This document shows, piece after piece, positions 40,880-49,899 of a stretch of 64,000 bases of DNA. The notes under the pieces were generated by a model. That model saw only the letters and a program-made list of their open reading frames with translations. It did no database searches and was not told the origin of the DNA. The stretch is from positions 52,766 through 116,765 of the forward strand of contig JAQEYU010000005.1 of assembly GCA_027692465.1 (NCBI GenBank), in the 5' to 3' direction. Source of the DNA: Enterococcaceae bacterium OF42-14pH9A (GTDB lineage: Bacteria > Bacillota > Bacilli > Lactobacillales > Enterococcaceae). Every line of letters starts with the position of its first letter. The first letter of the stretch is position 1. A program made the translations under genes and the position numbers.

Positions 40880-41713
40880 ATGACCTACGCGCTCCGGAAG
40901 CCGTCAGCGAACTGCGATAACACCCGCCGGCAGCAGCCCTCTGGACATTTAAAGAAAGCAGAAGCAGCGGATAAGACCAGTAAGGGTATTTTTTTCAAAA
41001 AAAGCGGTCAGCCGCAGCAGGAAAAGACCGTCTTACTGACTCGAGGGGCAGGGTTGAATGAAGAAGACGGCCGCTTTTTTGACCAACGAGGGTTTCACAG
41101 TATAACGGTTCCGTTGACTGCGATTGAGCCGCTTGCTTTTTCCGAGGAAACGAAGACTGCGATCCGCCATGCACAATGGCTGATTTTCACCAGTCAAGCG
41201 CCGGTCGCCGCGGTTTTGCAGCAGGCCGCTCCCGGAGTCAAGGTCGCAGTGATCGGTGCAAAGACGGCGGCTGCGGTGATTGCCGCCGGTTTTGCCGTGG
41301 ACCTGGTAAGTCCCCGTGAAACGAAAAAAGCGCTGGTGGAGGAGCTGAAAGCCCGCCTGCCGGAAGGTGCAAAAGTCGTGTATCCCAAGTCGCAATTGGC
41401 AGACGCTTACTTGGAGGTTGCATTGGCAGAGCAGCTGCAGGTGTACAGCTTTGCTGCCTACCGCAATGTCTTTCCCAAAAGCAGCCGAGCACAGATCATG
41501 AAGCTGCTGAACGAGCAGCAGGTGACGGCGGTCTATTTGACCAGTCCTTCAGCGTGGCGCCGGTTCCGAAAAATCTGGGAACAGGCCCGAACCGTTGCAA
41601 AAGACGAGCTGCTGTTGATTGCCATCGGGGAGACGACCTTGGCTGCGATCCGGTTAGACGGGTATGACGGCACCTTGAAGTCGGATCAGCAGGTACTGGA
41701 TCACCAAAAATAA
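40880..41713 (+). CDS. hemD: Uroporphyrinogen-III synthase
   Basis: Protein of 277 residues that cyclises hydroxymethylbilane to uroporphyrinogen III, the siroheme precursor. ATG 40880 is 6 bases after AGGAGA; an in-frame ATG at 40874 touches that site. It has an unusual N-terminal extension of about 50 basic and polar residues, then a canonical HemD fold: VLLTRGAGLNEEDGRFFDQRGF, HAQWLIFTSQAPVAAVLQQ, VAVIGAKTAAAV, VYLTSPSAWRRF and LIAIGETTLAAI. Its place behind nirC completes the siroheme/nitrite cluster, but hemA, hemB, hemC and the SUMT methylase are not in the window. Confidence 0.85.
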   Translation: MTYALRKPSANCDNTRRQQPSGHLKKAEAADKTSKGIFFKKSGQPQQEKTVLLTRGAGLNEEDGRFFDQRGFHSITVPLTAIEPLAFSEETKTAIRHAQWLIFTSQAPVAAVLQQAAPGVKVAVIGAKTAAAVIAAGFAVDLVSPRETKKALVEELKARLPEGAKVVYPKSQLADAYLEVALAEQLQVYSFAAYRNVFPKSSRAQIMKLLNEQQVTAVYLTSPSAWRRFRKIWEQARTVAKDELLLIAIGETTLAAIRLDGYDGTLKSDQQVLDHQK

Positions 41714-41732
41714 GAACAGCTATTTGCTCGAA

Positions 41733-41771
41733 CAGGCCCCTCTTCCAAAGCGGAAGCGGGGCTTGTTTGGC
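41733..41771 (+). terminator. Terminator after hemD
   Basis: GGCCCC-TC-TTCC pairs with GGAA-GC-GGGGCT around AAAGC, followed by TGTTTGG. The T-run is weak. Confidence 0.6.
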
Positions 41772-42006
41772 TTGTCCGAAAAAGCCGGCAGTGGGGGATT
41801 ACAAGCACGTAGCTGCAAAATATGCACCGTTTTTATCCATAAGCAAAACCTATGACCAGCTATTAAAAACGCCGATTAGTCATTTTCAAAAAACAGCCGT
41901 ATACTACTTGTTAACTACTTCGAGACTCGGATCCGGATGAGAAGCCGATTTTTGGTCTCCTTGATCCGCAGTTTCTGAAAAATCGCAGCTTTCTGGAGGA
42001 ATCGAA

Positions 42007-43584
42007 ATGAAAAAGCGGAATCTATTGATTGGTTTATTGGGAACGACAGCCCTTTTTTTGGCAGCCTGCGGGGGACAAAAGGCTGAAAAAGACAGCACAG
42101 GTGCTGAAACAAGCCCGAACGCAGCTGCTGATACCTTCACTTACGCGATCAGCGGGGATCCGACTTCACTGAATCCCATCAATACCAGCGATCGTTGGGG
42201 GTTGACCGTGACTAATATGATCTATTCGCCGCTGGTGCGAGTGGAAGGGGACGGCACGTTGAAAAATGAGCTGGCCCAAGAAGTGAAAACCTCCTCGGAC
42301 GGCATGACGGTGACAGTGGACTTGAAACCGGATATCAAGTGGTCGGACGGACAGCCGTTGACCGCCGACGATGTGGTTTTCACTTACGAGCAAAAAGTCA
42401 AAAAAGAAAACGGCAATGCCGACAGTTTGTGGGTAGCAGACAAACCGATCACGGTAGAAAAAGTTGATGATGATACCGTGGACTTCAAATTGCCGTCAGT
42501 CAGCGGAGCGGCAGTCAACAATATTGCCACTGAAACCTATATCATCCCGAAACATATTTTTGAAAAAGAACCGGACTTTTCTGTCAACGAATTGCAGGCA
42601 CAGCCGGTGGGTACTGGTCCTTACAAAATGACTGAGTACAAACGGGGCGAGTACCTGCGCTTTGAAGCCAACGACAGCTATTACGGCGGCAAACCTCAAA
42701 TCAAAAATATCACGCTGCGAATCATCGCTTCAGCGGATACGACGAAAGTAGCCCTGCAAAAAGGCGAAGTCGATGCCAGCTTCGTCCTGCCAAGTGACAT
42801 CGCTGATTTGGATACCAAAACCATCACCACTTATCCATACAGCGAAAACCGCATCGGCTATCTGGGATTGAATACCAAGACAGAGAATCTGAAGGACGTC
42901 AAAGTCCGGCAGGCAGTCCTTTATGCGCTGAACAAGGCCGAGCTGGACAAGGCAGCTTACTTGGATGAAAAATACTATGAAGAACCGGTATCGATCCTGC
43001 CGCCTGCCAATCCGTTTGCCACTAAGGATGTGGAAACTTATCAGACGGACACCGCTAAATCTGCAGAATTGTTGAAAGAAGCCGGTGTGTCAGGCTTGAC
43101 TCTGACGTTGGGCTTCGGTTCATCGGATCCGGCTCAGACGATCCAAGCGACTCTGATTCAGCAGCAGCTGCAAAAAGCAGGAATCACAGTGGATCTGCAA
43201 GGCGGGGACAGCACGGCAATCTTTACCGAGTTGAAAAAAGCCGGCAGTACTAAATACGACCTCTTTTTGGGCGGTTATATCATGGGCAACGATCCTGATT
43301 TATACAGTGCCCTCTTCAAATCTAATGGTTCGGCCAATTACTTCCAGTACGCCGATGCCCAGACGGACGAGCTCTTTGAAAAAGGGGCTGCGGAACTGGA
43401 TGAAGGCAAGCGCAAAGAAATCTACAATGACTTGCAGGCCAAAATCGCTGCCGATGCCGTGATTTATCCCATTGTTGACAACAAAAAGATTCTGGCGGTC
43501 AACAACCGGATCAGCGATGTGGAGACGGCTGGTTTGATTCCTATTTATACATTTGAAGACATGTCAAAACTTGCCGTCAAATAA
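42007..43584 (+). CDS. Oligopeptide/dipeptide-type ABC transporter substrate-binding lipoprotein
   Basis: Family 5 extracellular binding protein of 525 residues. The lipoprotein signal is residues 1-21 with lipobox LAAC (Cys21). Mature-domain hallmarks are FTYAISGDPTSLNPI, MTVTVDLKPDIKWSDGQPLTADDVVFTYE (about 98-126) and VGTGPYKMTEYKRGEYL. First gene of a five-gene importer. Peptides are the likely substrate; nickel or opine cannot be excluded from sequence. Confidence 0.9.
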   Translation: MKKRNLLIGLLGTTALFLAACGGQKAEKDSTGAETSPNAAADTFTYAISGDPTSLNPINTSDRWGLTVTNMIYSPLVRVEGDGTLKNELAQEVKTSSDGMTVTVDLKPDIKWSDGQPLTADDVVFTYEQKVKKENGNADSLWVADKPITVEKVDDDTVDFKLPSVSGAAVNNIATETYIIPKHIFEKEPDFSVNELQAQPVGTGPYKMTEYKRGEYLRFEANDSYYGGKPQIKNITLRIIASADTTKVALQKGEVDASFVLPSDIADLDTKTITTYPYSENRIGYLGLNTKTENLKDVKVRQAVLYALNKAELDKAAYLDEKYYEEPVSILPPANPFATKDVETYQTDTAKSAELLKEAGVSGLTLTLGFGSSDPAQTIQATLIQQQLQKAGITVDLQGGDSTAIFTELKKAGSTKYDLFLGGYIMGNDPDLYSALFKSNGSANYFQYADAQTDELFEKGAAELDEGKRKEIYNDLQAKIAADAVIYPIVDNKKILAVNNRISDVETAGLIPIYTFEDMSKLAVK

Positions 43585-43595
43585 GCTCGGAGGAT

Positions 43596-43647
43596 TGGAA
43601 GGGGCAGTTGCCGTATCAGGCGGTAACTGTTCTTTCCGCTTTTTTGC
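43596..43647 (+). terminator. Attenuating terminator between the binding protein and permease genes
   Basis: GGAA-GGG-GCAGTTGCCG pairs with CGGTAACTG-TTCT-TTCC, followed by GCTTTTTT. It would raise the ratio of binding protein to membrane components. Confidence 0.7.
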
Positions 43648-43776
43648 AGCTGAAGGAGGAGCCGCAAGCCGCTGCCGCTCATAACCGCCCCAAAGCCGTT
43701 GCTGCCTGAATGACCTCAAAAGCGGCTGCCAATTTTGCAAGGCGGTAGTAGTGGTTACAAAAAATTCCCGGAGAGG

Positions 43777-44745
43777 ATGTTTACTTTGTCTCGTTTTATT
43801 CTCAAGCGTCTGCTGCAAGCGATTCCGATGCTTTTACTCATCTCGTTTATTGTGTTTTCGCTGATCCAGGCTGCCCCTTACGACGTGATTGATTCGCTGA
43901 CTACGCCGAACATGAGCCAGGCTCAGATTGATCTGCTGCGGCAGAAAAACGGATTGGATCAGCCCTTTTTTGTCCAGTATTTTTTATGGCTGAAAAATAT
44001 TCTGCAGGGTGATTTTGGTCATTCGCTGGTGTCTCAGACCAGCATCTCCCAAGAACTGGCTGTGCGGATCCCCAATACGATTAAGCTGGTGTTACCGGCT
44101 TATCTGACAGCGCTTTTGCTGGCTTTTTTGCTGGGCTTGGCTGCCGCTGCCCACAAAGATCGTTGGCCGGATCGACTGATCAATGGCATCGCTTCGATTG
44201 GGATAGCTGTACCGACGTTTTGGTTTGCAATGATCCTGATTTATGTGCTGGGTTATCGCCTGAATTTGTTCCCCATCATCGGGATGCATACGGTGGGGCA
44301 GGAGGGGTCATTGTCGGACTTTCTGCAGCATTTCATCATGCCTTATCTGACGTTGACAGTCGCATTTTTTCCTGAACTGACCCGCTATATCCGTTCTTCG
44401 GCACTGCAGCAGGTGGCAGAGGATTATGTCACGGTGCAAAAAGCTTTCAAGGCGACCGGCTGGCAGATCTTCAGCCGCCATATCAGCCGCAATGTGCTGA
44501 TTCCGGTGGTGACGCAGCTAGGTATGGCACTGCCGATGCTGGTGACCGGGGCGATCATCACTGAGACGATCTTCGGCTGGCCGGGAGTGGGACCGTATCT
44601 CATGAACAGCACCAAGAGTTTGGATTATCCGGTGATTATGGCGTTGATGCTTTTGTCGGCGACCTTGGTGATTTTGGGAAATCTGCTGTCTGATATTTTG
44701 TATTCACTGGTGGATCCCCGTATCAGAAAAGGAGGACAGGCATGA
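43777..44745 (+). CDS. Opp/Dpp-type ABC transporter permease (DppB-like)
   Basis: Membrane permease of 322 residues with six helices (RFILKRLLQAIPMLLLISFIVFSLIQ at the N-terminus). The inner-membrane component signature is EYVTV-like EDYVTVQKAFKATGW (about 221-235). The start is ATG 43777, close to GGAGAGG; the in-frame TTG 43786 is possible. It overlaps the next permease gene by 4 bases. Confidence 0.9.
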   Translation: MFTLSRFILKRLLQAIPMLLLISFIVFSLIQAAPYDVIDSLTTPNMSQAQIDLLRQKNGLDQPFFVQYFLWLKNILQGDFGHSLVSQTSISQELAVRIPNTIKLVLPAYLTALLLAFLLGLAAAAHKDRWPDRLINGIASIGIAVPTFWFAMILIYVLGYRLNLFPIIGMHTVGQEGSLSDFLQHFIMPYLTLTVAFFPELTRYIRSSALQQVAEDYVTVQKAFKATGWQIFSRHISRNVLIPVVTQLGMALPMLVTGAIITETIFGWPGVGPYLMNSTKSLDYPVIMALMLLSATLVILGNLLSDILYSLVDPRIRKGGQA

Positions 44746-45578
44746 AGCGAGCATTTGGCAAAAAAAATCGGCAAGCCTTGTTTTCTTCGCCGGTCTATCT
44801 TTTCAGCTTTTTCTTTTTAACACTGCTGATCGTGTTGTCGCTGGCAGCACCTCTGATTCCTATCGATCCTAATGCAACGGATGTCACGCAAATGTCGCAG
44901 GCTCCCAGCTGGCAGCATCTTTTCGGTACCGATGAAGTGGGACGGGATTATTTTATCCGCGTGTTGTACGGCGGGCGCGTATCGCTTCTGGTGGGGGTCC
45001 TGGCGATGCTGACAGCGACGACGATCGGTACAGTGGTGGGACTTTTAGCCGGTTATTTCGGCGGCTGGCTGGATGATTTGCTGATGCGGATCGTGGATAT
45101 CCTGTCGTCGATTCCGTGGCTGGTTTTGGTCATCGTGTTGAGTGTTTTCCTGAAACCGGGACTGTCCACCATCATCATCGTCATTGGCGGCTTTTCCTGG
45201 ATGAGCATCGCTCGTCTGATCCGAGGGGAGACTTTGGCAGTCAAAGAACGGGAATATGTCTTGTATAGTCAGTTTGTCGGCACAGCTGCACCGCAGATTA
45301 TTCGGCGTCACATTTTGCCGGCTGTCCTGCCGACGTTGACAGTTGCTGCTTCCAACAGTATCTCCAGTGCTATCATGACCGAGTCCGCGCTGAGCTTTTT
45401 GGGAATGGGAATCCAGCAGCCGCTGGCGTCATGGGGCAGCCTGCTGCAAAATGCTCAGAACAGTCTGCAGCGGGCCCCTTATATGGCAATTTTACCGGGA
45501 CTTTTTGTGGCCTTGACAATCTACTCATTTAATAATCTGGGGGATTATCTCAAATCCCTGCTGCAACGGGAGGTGTAA
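44742..45578 (+). CDS. Opp/Dpp-type ABC transporter permease (DppC-like)
   Basis: Permease of 278 residues with the family order of an N-terminal helix, a periplasm-type loop (FGTDEVGRDYFIRVLYGGRVSLLVG) and then the helical domain. The coupling motif is GETLAVKEREYVLYSQFVGTAA. Partner of the DppB-like protein. It is followed 2 bases later by the first ATPase gene. Confidence 0.92.
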   Translation: MKRAFGKKNRQALFSSPVYLFSFFFLTLLIVLSLAAPLIPIDPNATDVTQMSQAPSWQHLFGTDEVGRDYFIRVLYGGRVSLLVGVLAMLTATTIGTVVGLLAGYFGGWLDDLLMRIVDILSSIPWLVLVIVLSVFLKPGLSTIIIVIGGFSWMSIARLIRGETLAVKEREYVLYSQFVGTAAPQIIRRHILPAVLPTLTVAASNSISSAIMTESALSFLGMGIQQPLASWGSLLQNAQNSLQRAPYMAILPGLFVALTIYSFNNLGDYLKSLLQREV

Positions 45579-45580
45579 CA

Positions 45581-46372
45581 ATGGCTGAATTGATCGAAAT
45601 CCGCAACCTGCAGGTGACTCACGCACCAAAGAAAGCGCCGGCCCGAGAATTGGTCAAAGGGATTGATTTATCGGTGGGCAAAGGGCGCATTGTCGGGATC
45701 ATCGGCGAATCCGGCAGCGGCAAGAGTATGGCGATGAAAGCCTTGATGGGACTGTTGCCGGAAGCCGTACATGCAGCAAACAGCAGTTATCTTTTTGAGG
45801 GTCAGCCGGTCCGGAATCCGGCGAAACTGCCGATCAGTATGATTTTCCAGGATCCCATGACTTCACTGGATCCGGTGCGTACGGTGGGTTATCATCTGCG
45901 GGAAGTCATCCGCCGAAAACAGAAAACAACAACGGCCGAATGCGACCGTCTGGCGGTTCAGCAATTGGAAAAAGTCGGGATCCCACAGCCGGAACAGCGT
46001 TTGAAACAATATCCCCACGAGTTGTCGGGGGGGATGCGGCAGCGGGTCATGATTGCCATGGCGCTTTTGACGGATGCCCGGGTGCTGATCGCCGATGAGC
46101 CGACTACGGCACTGGATGTGACCGTCCAGGCGCAGATTCTGGCTCTGATCCAGCAGCTTCAGGCGGAAAATCAGCTGACAGTGATCCTGGTGTCCCATGA
46201 TTTCGGAGTAGTAGCCGGGATGTGTGACGAGGTCCACGTGATGTTGGAAGGACGCTTTGTTGAATCCGGCAGTACCGCGGATATTTTTTACCATCCGCAG
46301 CATCCGTATACCAAAAAACTGCTGCAGGCAGCGGCTTTTGTTGAAGAACCCCAAGGAGGTGGCGACCTGTGA
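45581..46372 (+). CDS. Opp/Dpp-type ABC transporter ATPase (DppD-like)
   Basis: ATPase of 263 residues: Walker A GESGSGKS (about 46-53), Q-loop [11 protein letters not shown], signature LSGGMRQR, Walker [13 protein letters not shown] and H-loop VSHD. It is shorter than typical DppD because the C-terminal oligopeptide-transporter extension with its Cys-rich segment is mostly absent. Overlaps the next ATPase gene by 4 bases. Confidence 0.9.
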   Translation: MAELIEIRNLQVTHAPKKAPARELVKGIDLSVGKGRIVGIIGESGSGKSMAMKALMGLLPEAVHAANSSYLFEGQPVRNPAKLPISMIFQDPMTSLDPVRTVGYHLREVIRRKQKTTTAECDRLAVQQLEKVGIPQPEQRLKQYPHELSGGMRQRVMIAMALLTDARVLIADEPTTALDVTVQAQILALIQQLQAENQLTVILVSHDFGVVAGMCDEVHVMLEGRFVESGSTADIFYHPQHPYTKKLLQAAAFVEEPQGGGDL

Positions 46373-47256
46373 AAAAAGAACTGATTCGCGTAGAAGGGGC
46401 CTCCAAAACCTTTCACTCCCGCAACTGGCGGGGACAGAATCTGTCGGTAGCTGCGGTCAAAGAGGTGGACCTGACGATCTATGAAGGGGAGACAGTCGGA
46501 CTGGTGGGAGAATCCGGCAGCGGGAAAACCACGCTGGGCCGCAGTATTCTTGGTCTGGAGAAGTTGACTGCCGGTGAGATCTTTTTTGAGGGGGCTTCAT
46601 TGAACCGGTTGGATAAACGGGAACGCAGCCGGCGCTACCAGCAGATGCAGATCATCTTTCAAGACCCCTATTCTGCCCTGAATCCGCGTATGACAGCGTT
46701 GGAGCTGGTCCAAGAACCTCTGCTGAAGTCAGAACGCAAAGCAGCTCAAGAAAAAGCTGCGGCGATATTGGCATTGGTGGGTATCACAGGAGAAGATGTT
46801 CATAAACTGCCCCGTGCTTTCAGCGGTGGACAGCGCCAGCGGATCGGGATTGCCCGGGCTTTGATTAATGAGCCCCGCTTTGTCTTATGCGACGAGCCGA
46901 CCTCGGCACTGGATGTTTCAATCCAAGCCCAAATACTGAAACTTCTGGCGGACCTGCAGAAAAAAATTGGTGTGACCTATTTGTTTATCTCCCACGATTT
47001 GAATGTGATCCGTCACATCAGCGACCGGATCTTTGTCATGTATCACGGGCAGGTGGTGGAAGCCGGTCCGACAGCAGCTCTCTTTGCCGACCCGCAACAC
47101 GCTTATACCAAACGCTTATTGGCGGCAGCACCGATCCCTGATCCGCAAAAAGCCCGGGAAGCACTGGGGCAATGGCAGCAAACAGCGGTGACCGAAGAGA
47201 TCGCAATTGGCGAACGGCTGACAACTTATTCCGGTGAACACTTTGTCCGGGTTTGA
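46369..47256 (+). CDS. Opp/Dpp-type ABC transporter ATPase (DppF-like)
   Basis: ATPase of 295 residues: Walker A GESGSGKTT (about 45-53), IIFQDPYSALNPRMTALELVQEPL, signature FSGGQRQRIGIARAL, Walker B FVLCDEPTSALD and H-loop ISHDLNVIRHISD. A C-terminal oligo-transporter region is present (HAYTKRLLAAAPIPDP). Last gene of the importer. Confidence 0.92.
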   Translation: MKKELIRVEGASKTFHSRNWRGQNLSVAAVKEVDLTIYEGETVGLVGESGSGKTTLGRSILGLEKLTAGEIFFEGASLNRLDKRERSRRYQQMQIIFQDPYSALNPRMTALELVQEPLLKSERKAAQEKAAAILALVGITGEDVHKLPRAFSGGQRQRIGIARALINEPRFVLCDEPTSALDVSIQAQILKLLADLQKKIGVTYLFISHDLNVIRHISDRIFVMYHGQVVEAGPTAALFADPQHAYTKRLLAAAPIPDPQKAREALGQWQQTAVTEEIAIGERLTTYSGEHFVRV

Positions 47257-47543
47257 TCGTTTTACTTGCTTTTTTTGCGGACTGGTTTAGCATAAAAGAA
47301 AAAACGACCGGTGTCTCAGAGGATATCTGGAAACTTTTCCGGGATTGTGATTTTTACGGTCTTGCCGAAATCCAGAAGCAAAGTCCGGCCTACATGGTGT
47401 ATAGGCGGGATGATTTCGCTGCAGATTCCATTGAAAAGGATCGGACTAAAGTTGTTGCCGACTGAGATAGACGCAGCTGAGACTAGTCGGTGGAAAAGCG
47501 GGGCCATATTTTTTGAGAGTATCGTGTCAAAGGAGTAGAGTAG
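47257..47543. other. Intergenic region with dispersed repeat, copy B (47323-47410)
   Basis: Contains TATCTGGAAAC, then GATTTTTACGGTCTTGCCG and AAATCCAGAAGCAAAG. This matches the repeat family at 55425 and 48101 at about the same spacing. No gene is seen. Confidence 0.45.
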
Positions 47544-47945
47544 ATGAGTAACGGACAAAATGAATTGCAGCTGATCAGCGGGGAACACGGATTTGAACTG
47601 CCCCGGGAAAGCGCTGAAAACTGGGTATTGCGTAAAGAATTCGGTTATTCGCCGGTCCAGAGTCTGGTAGCTGCTGTCGGTGCTTGCGGCGGTTACGTCT
47701 ATCAGGAAGTCTTGGAAAACTCCAAAATTCCGGCGACTTTCCATAAAGTTCAACTGCGATACGAACGCAATGCAGGCAAAAAAGCGGAACCTTTGAAACG
47801 GATTGAAGTGACCTTTTTCGTAACTGTTGCCGAAGAACTGCAAGGGCGGGCTGAACGCAGTGTACGATTGGTATCGCAGCACTGCCCGGTGATCCAGTCA
47901 CTGGATCCGGCAATCGAAGTCGTAGAAAAAGTCGCATTCATTTGA
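47544..47945 (+). CDS. OsmC-family peroxiredoxin-like protein
   Basis: Protein of 133 residues with the OsmC fold. The first Cys is in SLVAAVGACGGYVYQEVL (about residue 49) and the second in QHCPVIQSL (about 114), spaced as in the thiol peroxidase family. Start at ATG 47544 is preceded by AAAGGAG. Small OsmC members reduce organic hydroperoxides; substrate unknown here. Confidence 0.82.
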   Translation: MSNGQNELQLISGEHGFELPRESAENWVLRKEFGYSPVQSLVAAVGACGGYVYQEVLENSKIPATFHKVQLRYERNAGKKAEPLKRIEVTFFVTVAEELQGRAERSVRLVSQHCPVIQSLDPAIEVVEKVAFI

Positions 47946-48026
47946 TTTTTAGCCGGTTCTATACGAGTGTTTTCGGTACAGGAAAACATGACGTTTCTGC
48001 CATTCAATGGTGATTACATGCAAACT

Positions 48027-48077
48027 AAAAAGGACTGCTGCACCCCTCTTTTCGTGGGCTGCGGCAGTCCTTTTTCT
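48027..48077. terminator. Terminator after the OsmC gene
   Basis: AAAAAGGACTGC(TGCA) pairs with (CTGC)GGCAGTCCTTTTT. Symmetric enough to act in both directions. Confidence 0.85.
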
Positions 48078-48100
48078 CGTAAGCTACGGTGTAAAGGCTC

Positions 48101-48182
48101 GCTTGTACACCCATAAGCAGCGTTTACTCCTAAATTCCGGCAAGTCCGCAAAAATCTGAGGTCAGCGGAGTTTCCAGACACC
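48101..48182 (-). repeat. Dispersed intergenic repeat, copy C
   Basis: On the minus strand reads TGTCTGGAAACTCC, then CAGATTTTTGCGGACTTGCC, GGAATTTAGGAGTAAA and TGCTTATGGGTGTA. It matches copy D at 55425 closely. Confidence 0.55.
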
Positions 48183-48253
48183 CCCTGCTTTCCCGGCTTA
48201 TAGTATAATTGTTTCAAACCACGGAGCAATATTCCAAATCGGAGGCAGAAAAT

Positions 48254-49729
48254 ATGCAGGATGCAACCTACTGGGCGGCGGCCCTCAGAAAAAAAGACAT
48301 TAGTTTCAGTGAGCTGATGGCTCAGATCAAAGAAAAAATTGATACAGAAAATCCCCAATTGAATGCAGTGGTGGCGGTGGATTATCAAGCTGCCCAGGCC
48401 GAATATGAGACGCGGGCCGCTGCCGGAGAGTTCTCCGACAGTCTGTTTGCCGGTCTGCCGGTCCCCCTGAAAATCCTCGGGCAGGCAAAAGCCGGCTGGC
48501 GGGACAGCGGCGGCTCCCGCTTGTTTGCTGATGCGGTTTCTGCCCAGAGCAACCATTTTGTTCAACGGATGGAAAGCCTCGGAATCGTTCCGCTGGGTCA
48601 GACCAATGCGCCGGAATTCGGGTTTAAAAATATCACGGATCCCGAGCTTTTCGGGCCAACCCGCAACCCATGGGATATTGACCGCTATCCCGGCGGTTCC
48701 AGCGGTGGGGCGGCCGCAGCCGTCGCCAGCGGTATGTTTCCCTTGGCTGGGGCCAGTGATGGCGGCGGCTCGATCCGCATTCCGGCTTCATTCAGCGGTT
48801 TGATCGGTCTGAAGCCGACCCGTGGAACGATGCCGGTGGGGCCAGACGGCTGGCGGGGCTGGCAGGGAGCATCCATCAATTTTGCGCTGACTGTTTCTAT
48901 GCGGGATACGGCCGCTTTTTACTACGGCATGCGGGGGACAGAAAATGCTGCCCCTTATCAGGCCCCGCGGGAGGAATGGCAGCATGATTCCGCAGAATAT
49001 TTGCAGCTGAACCGGCCCTTGAAGATTGCTTTTACGACAGTTTCTCCGGTGGGCAGTCCTGTTTCTGAAGAAGCGGTTCGAGCTGTGCGCGAGGCCGCTG
49101 CATTTTTGGAAGCAGCCGGCCATCAGGTGACGGAGGTCGCTTATCCCCTTGATGGCGAGCGGATCATCCGCAGTTATTATCAGATGAACGGCGCCGAAAC
49201 CGCTGCGATGTTCGATAACATCCAGGACAGCCTGAAACGTCCGGTGGCAAAAAATGAAATTGAGCGGATGACTTGGGCTATCTGGCAATACGGTCGAAAA
49301 TTGCCGGCAGCAGGGTATGTGAATTCTTTGGCGGTGTGGGATCAGGCGGCAGCGTTCATGAGTGATTTTCATGAAACTTGGGACCTGCTTTTGACGCCGA
49401 CGACAGCTCAGACTGCCCCGCGCCTGGATCAGGAGCTGGTCACAAAAACGCTCTATGAAGAATTGGCCGTAATGGATCAAAAGACGACAGCAGAAGGAGC
49501 GGAACTGATCTATCGCATGTTCGAAAAAAGTCTGGACTTGTCGCCTTTCACTCAACTGGCTAATCTGACAGGACAGCCGGCAATCAGCCTGCCGACCCAC
49601 CTGACAAAAGAAGGGCTGCCGCTGGGAATCCAATTCATGGCTCAAAAAGGCCGGGAAGATCTTCTGTTGGCAATTGGAGCAAGTTTTGAAACAGCCGGCC
49701 GCTTCAAATTGCCGCCAGCTTGGCAGTGA
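48254..49729 (+). CDS. Amidase (amidase signature family)
   Basis: Hydrolase of 491 residues; ATG 48254 follows GGAGG. The Ser-cisSer-Lys triad is visible: Lys73 (VPLKILG), Ser149 (YPGGSSGGAAAAVASG) and nucleophile Ser173 (SDGGGSIRIPAS). It lacks GatB/GatC neighbours, so it is probably a catabolic amidase or 6-aminohexanoate-cyclase-like enzyme, not the tRNA amidotransferase. The substrate cannot be inferred. Confidence 0.88.
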   Translation: MQDATYWAAALRKKDISFSELMAQIKEKIDTENPQLNAVVAVDYQAAQAEYETRAAAGEFSDSLFAGLPVPLKILGQAKAGWRDSGGSRLFADAVSAQSNHFVQRMESLGIVPLGQTNAPEFGFKNITDPELFGPTRNPWDIDRYPGGSSGGAAAAVASGMFPLAGASDGGGSIRIPASFSGLIGLKPTRGTMPVGPDGWRGWQGASINFALTVSMRDTAAFYYGMRGTENAAPYQAPREEWQHDSAEYLQLNRPLKIAFTTVSPVGSPVSEEAVRAVREAAAFLEAAGHQVTEVAYPLDGERIIRSYYQMNGAETAAMFDNIQDSLKRPVAKNEIERMTWAIWQYGRKLPAAGYVNSLAVWDQAAAFMSDFHETWDLLLTPTTAQTAPRLDQELVTKTLYEELAVMDQKTTAEGAELIYRMFEKSLDLSPFTQLANLTGQPAISLPTHLTKEGLPLGIQFMAQKGREDLLLAIGASFETAGRFKLPPAWQ

Positions 49730-49815
49730 AGCGACCCGGAAACTGCTCATCTCATAAAGAACCTTTTTTCTCTTGGCATCAGCGATATGGGGAGCACTTT
49801 GAGCACTAAACCAAA

Positions 49816-49857
49816 GAAGGTCGAACCGGGGAGTTGTCCCGGTTCGACCTCTTTTGC
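49816..49857. terminator. Bidirectional terminator
   Basis: AGGTCGAACCGGG and CCCGGTTCGACCT form a perfect 13-bp stem, followed by CTTTT. It separates the convergent amidase and rnhC genes. Confidence 0.85.
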
Positions 49858-49899
49858 TGTTCGCTGATTTGTTCTGGCGTTGTACTGCTTTCAGACACC

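Noticed and set aside
48254..49729. GatA subunit of the tRNA amidotransferase
   Set aside because: The amidase triad is present, but there is no gatB or gatC beside it and the sequence around the triad differs from GatA, so a general amidase is the safer call.
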